Assembly: GCA_900555705.1 (NCBI GenBank)
Contig: USLV01000108.1
Span: 1-5,341, forward strand
Source: an uncultured Oscillospiraceae bacterium
GTDB lineage: Bacteria; Bacillota; Clostridia; Oscillospirales; Acutalibacteraceae
DNA length: 5,341 bases
Direction of reading: 5' to 3'
In this document: positions 4,804 through 5,341 of the stretch, piece by piece
Numbering within the stretch: the first letter of the stretch is position 1
How the letters are laid out: the number at the start of each line of letters is the position of its first letter
The notes under the pieces: model-generated
What the model saw: the letters and a program-made list of their open reading frames with translations, nothing else
The model's database searches: none
What the model was told of the DNA's origin: nothing
Made by a program: the position numbers and the translations under genes

Positions 4804-5341
4804 GCCGTCCCCTCCTCTGCCTCGCGCCGATAGATCCAGACCATGACGCGGCCATATCGATAAGTACGATAGAGCGTCAATCCTTCAGCCTGCTCCGGCA
4901 TCGTCAGTTCACGATCACTCTCACAGACGACCAGCCCGCCCACCGCCATATGCGGCGCGAGCGCCCGCAATGTCGGCTCCAGCAGTTCTGCCGCATACGG
5001 CGGATCGAGAAAGGCGAGATCGAAGTCCTCCTTCACATGCGCGAGATAGGACGCCGCGTCCTGCGCCAGTACCCGCCCCTCCGGAGCAATCCCCAGTTCC
5101 GTCAGGTTGCGGCGGATAAGGGCGGCGGCTTCCGGGTTGCGATCCACAAATACACAGCCGACCGCCCCGCGGCTGAGAGCCTCGATACCGAGTTGACCGG
5201 AACCCGCGAAGAGGTCGAGCACCCGCCGTCCCTCGATATCAAACTGAATGGCACTGAACAGCCCCTCCTTCACTCGCTGCGTAGTCGGGCGGGTCTCCTC
5301 GCCCGGCAGCGTCTGAAGGGAGCGACCGCGCAGCCGCCCGG
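4800..5341 (-). CDS. rsmD: 16S rRNA (guanine-966-N2)-methyltransferase RsmD, 5' end outside the window
   Basis: RsmD uses S-adenosylmethionine to methylate G966 of 16S rRNA on the assembling small subunit. The visible part is 179 residues and starts inside the family N-terminus: RGRSLQTLPG (4-13 of the visible part), then ETRPTTQRVKEGLF (15-28), the SAM-binding loop VLDLFAGSGQLGIEALSRG (40-58), acidic D66 after the next strand, and the catalytic DPPY (112-115). Because the conserved residues before the in-frame GTG at 5273 are clearly coding, that GTG is not the start; only about 5-10 residues should lie beyond the window. It is the first visible gene of the minus-strand operon and overlaps coaD by four bases. 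Confidence 0.95.
   Translation of the reverse strand, partial: GRLRGRSLQTLPGEETRPTTQRVKEGLFSAIQFDIEGRRVLDLFAGSGQLGIEALSRGAVGCVFVDRNPEAAALIRRNLTELGIAPEGRVLAQDAASYLAHVKEDFDLAFLDPPYAAELLEPTLRALAPHMAVGGLVVCESDRELTMPEQAEGLTLYRTYRYGRVMVWIYRREAEEGTA
4809..4816 (-). promoter_or_regulatory. Ribosome binding site for the coaD TTG start
   Basis: The minus strand reads AGGAGGGG; taking AGGAGG as the core leaves seven bases before TTG at 4803. It lies inside the 3' end of rsmD and is the main support for a TTG start in coaD. Confidence 0.8.

Noticed and set aside
5271..5273. GTG as the start of rsmD
   Set aside because: The frame continues upstream to the window end through the conserved RGRSLQTLPG and ETRPTTQR segments of RsmD, so the start lies outside the window.
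1..5341. CRISPR arrays, tRNA or rRNA genes, insertion sequences, attachment sites
   Set aside because: I saw no tandem repeat-spacer pattern, tRNA cloverleaf signature, transposase or phage gene, or terminal repeats; the only repeats found are the hairpins already listed.

Overview
The window looks like a chromosomal segment of a moderately GC-rich, endospore-forming Clostridia, most likely in the Oscillospiraceae/Ruminococcaceae range. This rests on a complete cotJABC spore-coat operon, strong AAGGAGG-type ribosome sites, short intergenic gaps, and an rsmD-coaD-coiled-coil gene order that I associate with Gram-positive anaerobes. It is an inference from content; no rRNA or phylogenetic marker was available to test it.

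Layout. Positions 1-98 hold a strong intrinsic terminator for the cotJ operon and, at the very edge, a possible extended -10 promoter reading out of the window. Positions 99-1177 (minus strand) are cotJA, cotJB and cotJC, tightly packed, with cotJA and cotJB best started at TTG and GTG. Positions 1178-1389 are a divergent intergenic region with a plausible sigma-A promoter for the plus-strand gene and only a weak sporulation-type -10 candidate for cotJ. Positions 1390-3219 (plus) encode a 609-residue cytoplasmic GH63/trehalase-like glycosidase that ends in a clean terminator, probably shared with the convergent gene. Positions 3281-3742 (minus) encode a VOC (glyoxalase-fold) protein with an unusual C-terminal tail. 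Positions 3827-5341 (minus) are a translationally coupled operon: rsmD (5' end outside the window), coaD, and a conserved helical protein of unknown role, closed by a perfect 16-bp hairpin.

How the genes work together. The cotJ genes build an inner spore-coat layer containing a manganese-catalase-like protein. RsmD (16S rRNA G966 methylation) and CoaD (penultimate step of coenzyme A synthesis) are housekeeping enzymes that commonly sit together without a shared pathway. The glycosidase has its own apparent promoter and terminator, so nothing shows that it belongs with the coat genes. The VOC gene lacks a visible promoter and may depend on read-through from the coaD operon.

I found no convincing new multi-gene system. 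The most worthwhile leads are the uncharacterised helical protein coupled to coaD, the HTH-like tail and altered metal site of the VOC protein, the cysteine richness of CotJA, and the parallel non-ATG starts of cotJA and cotJB.
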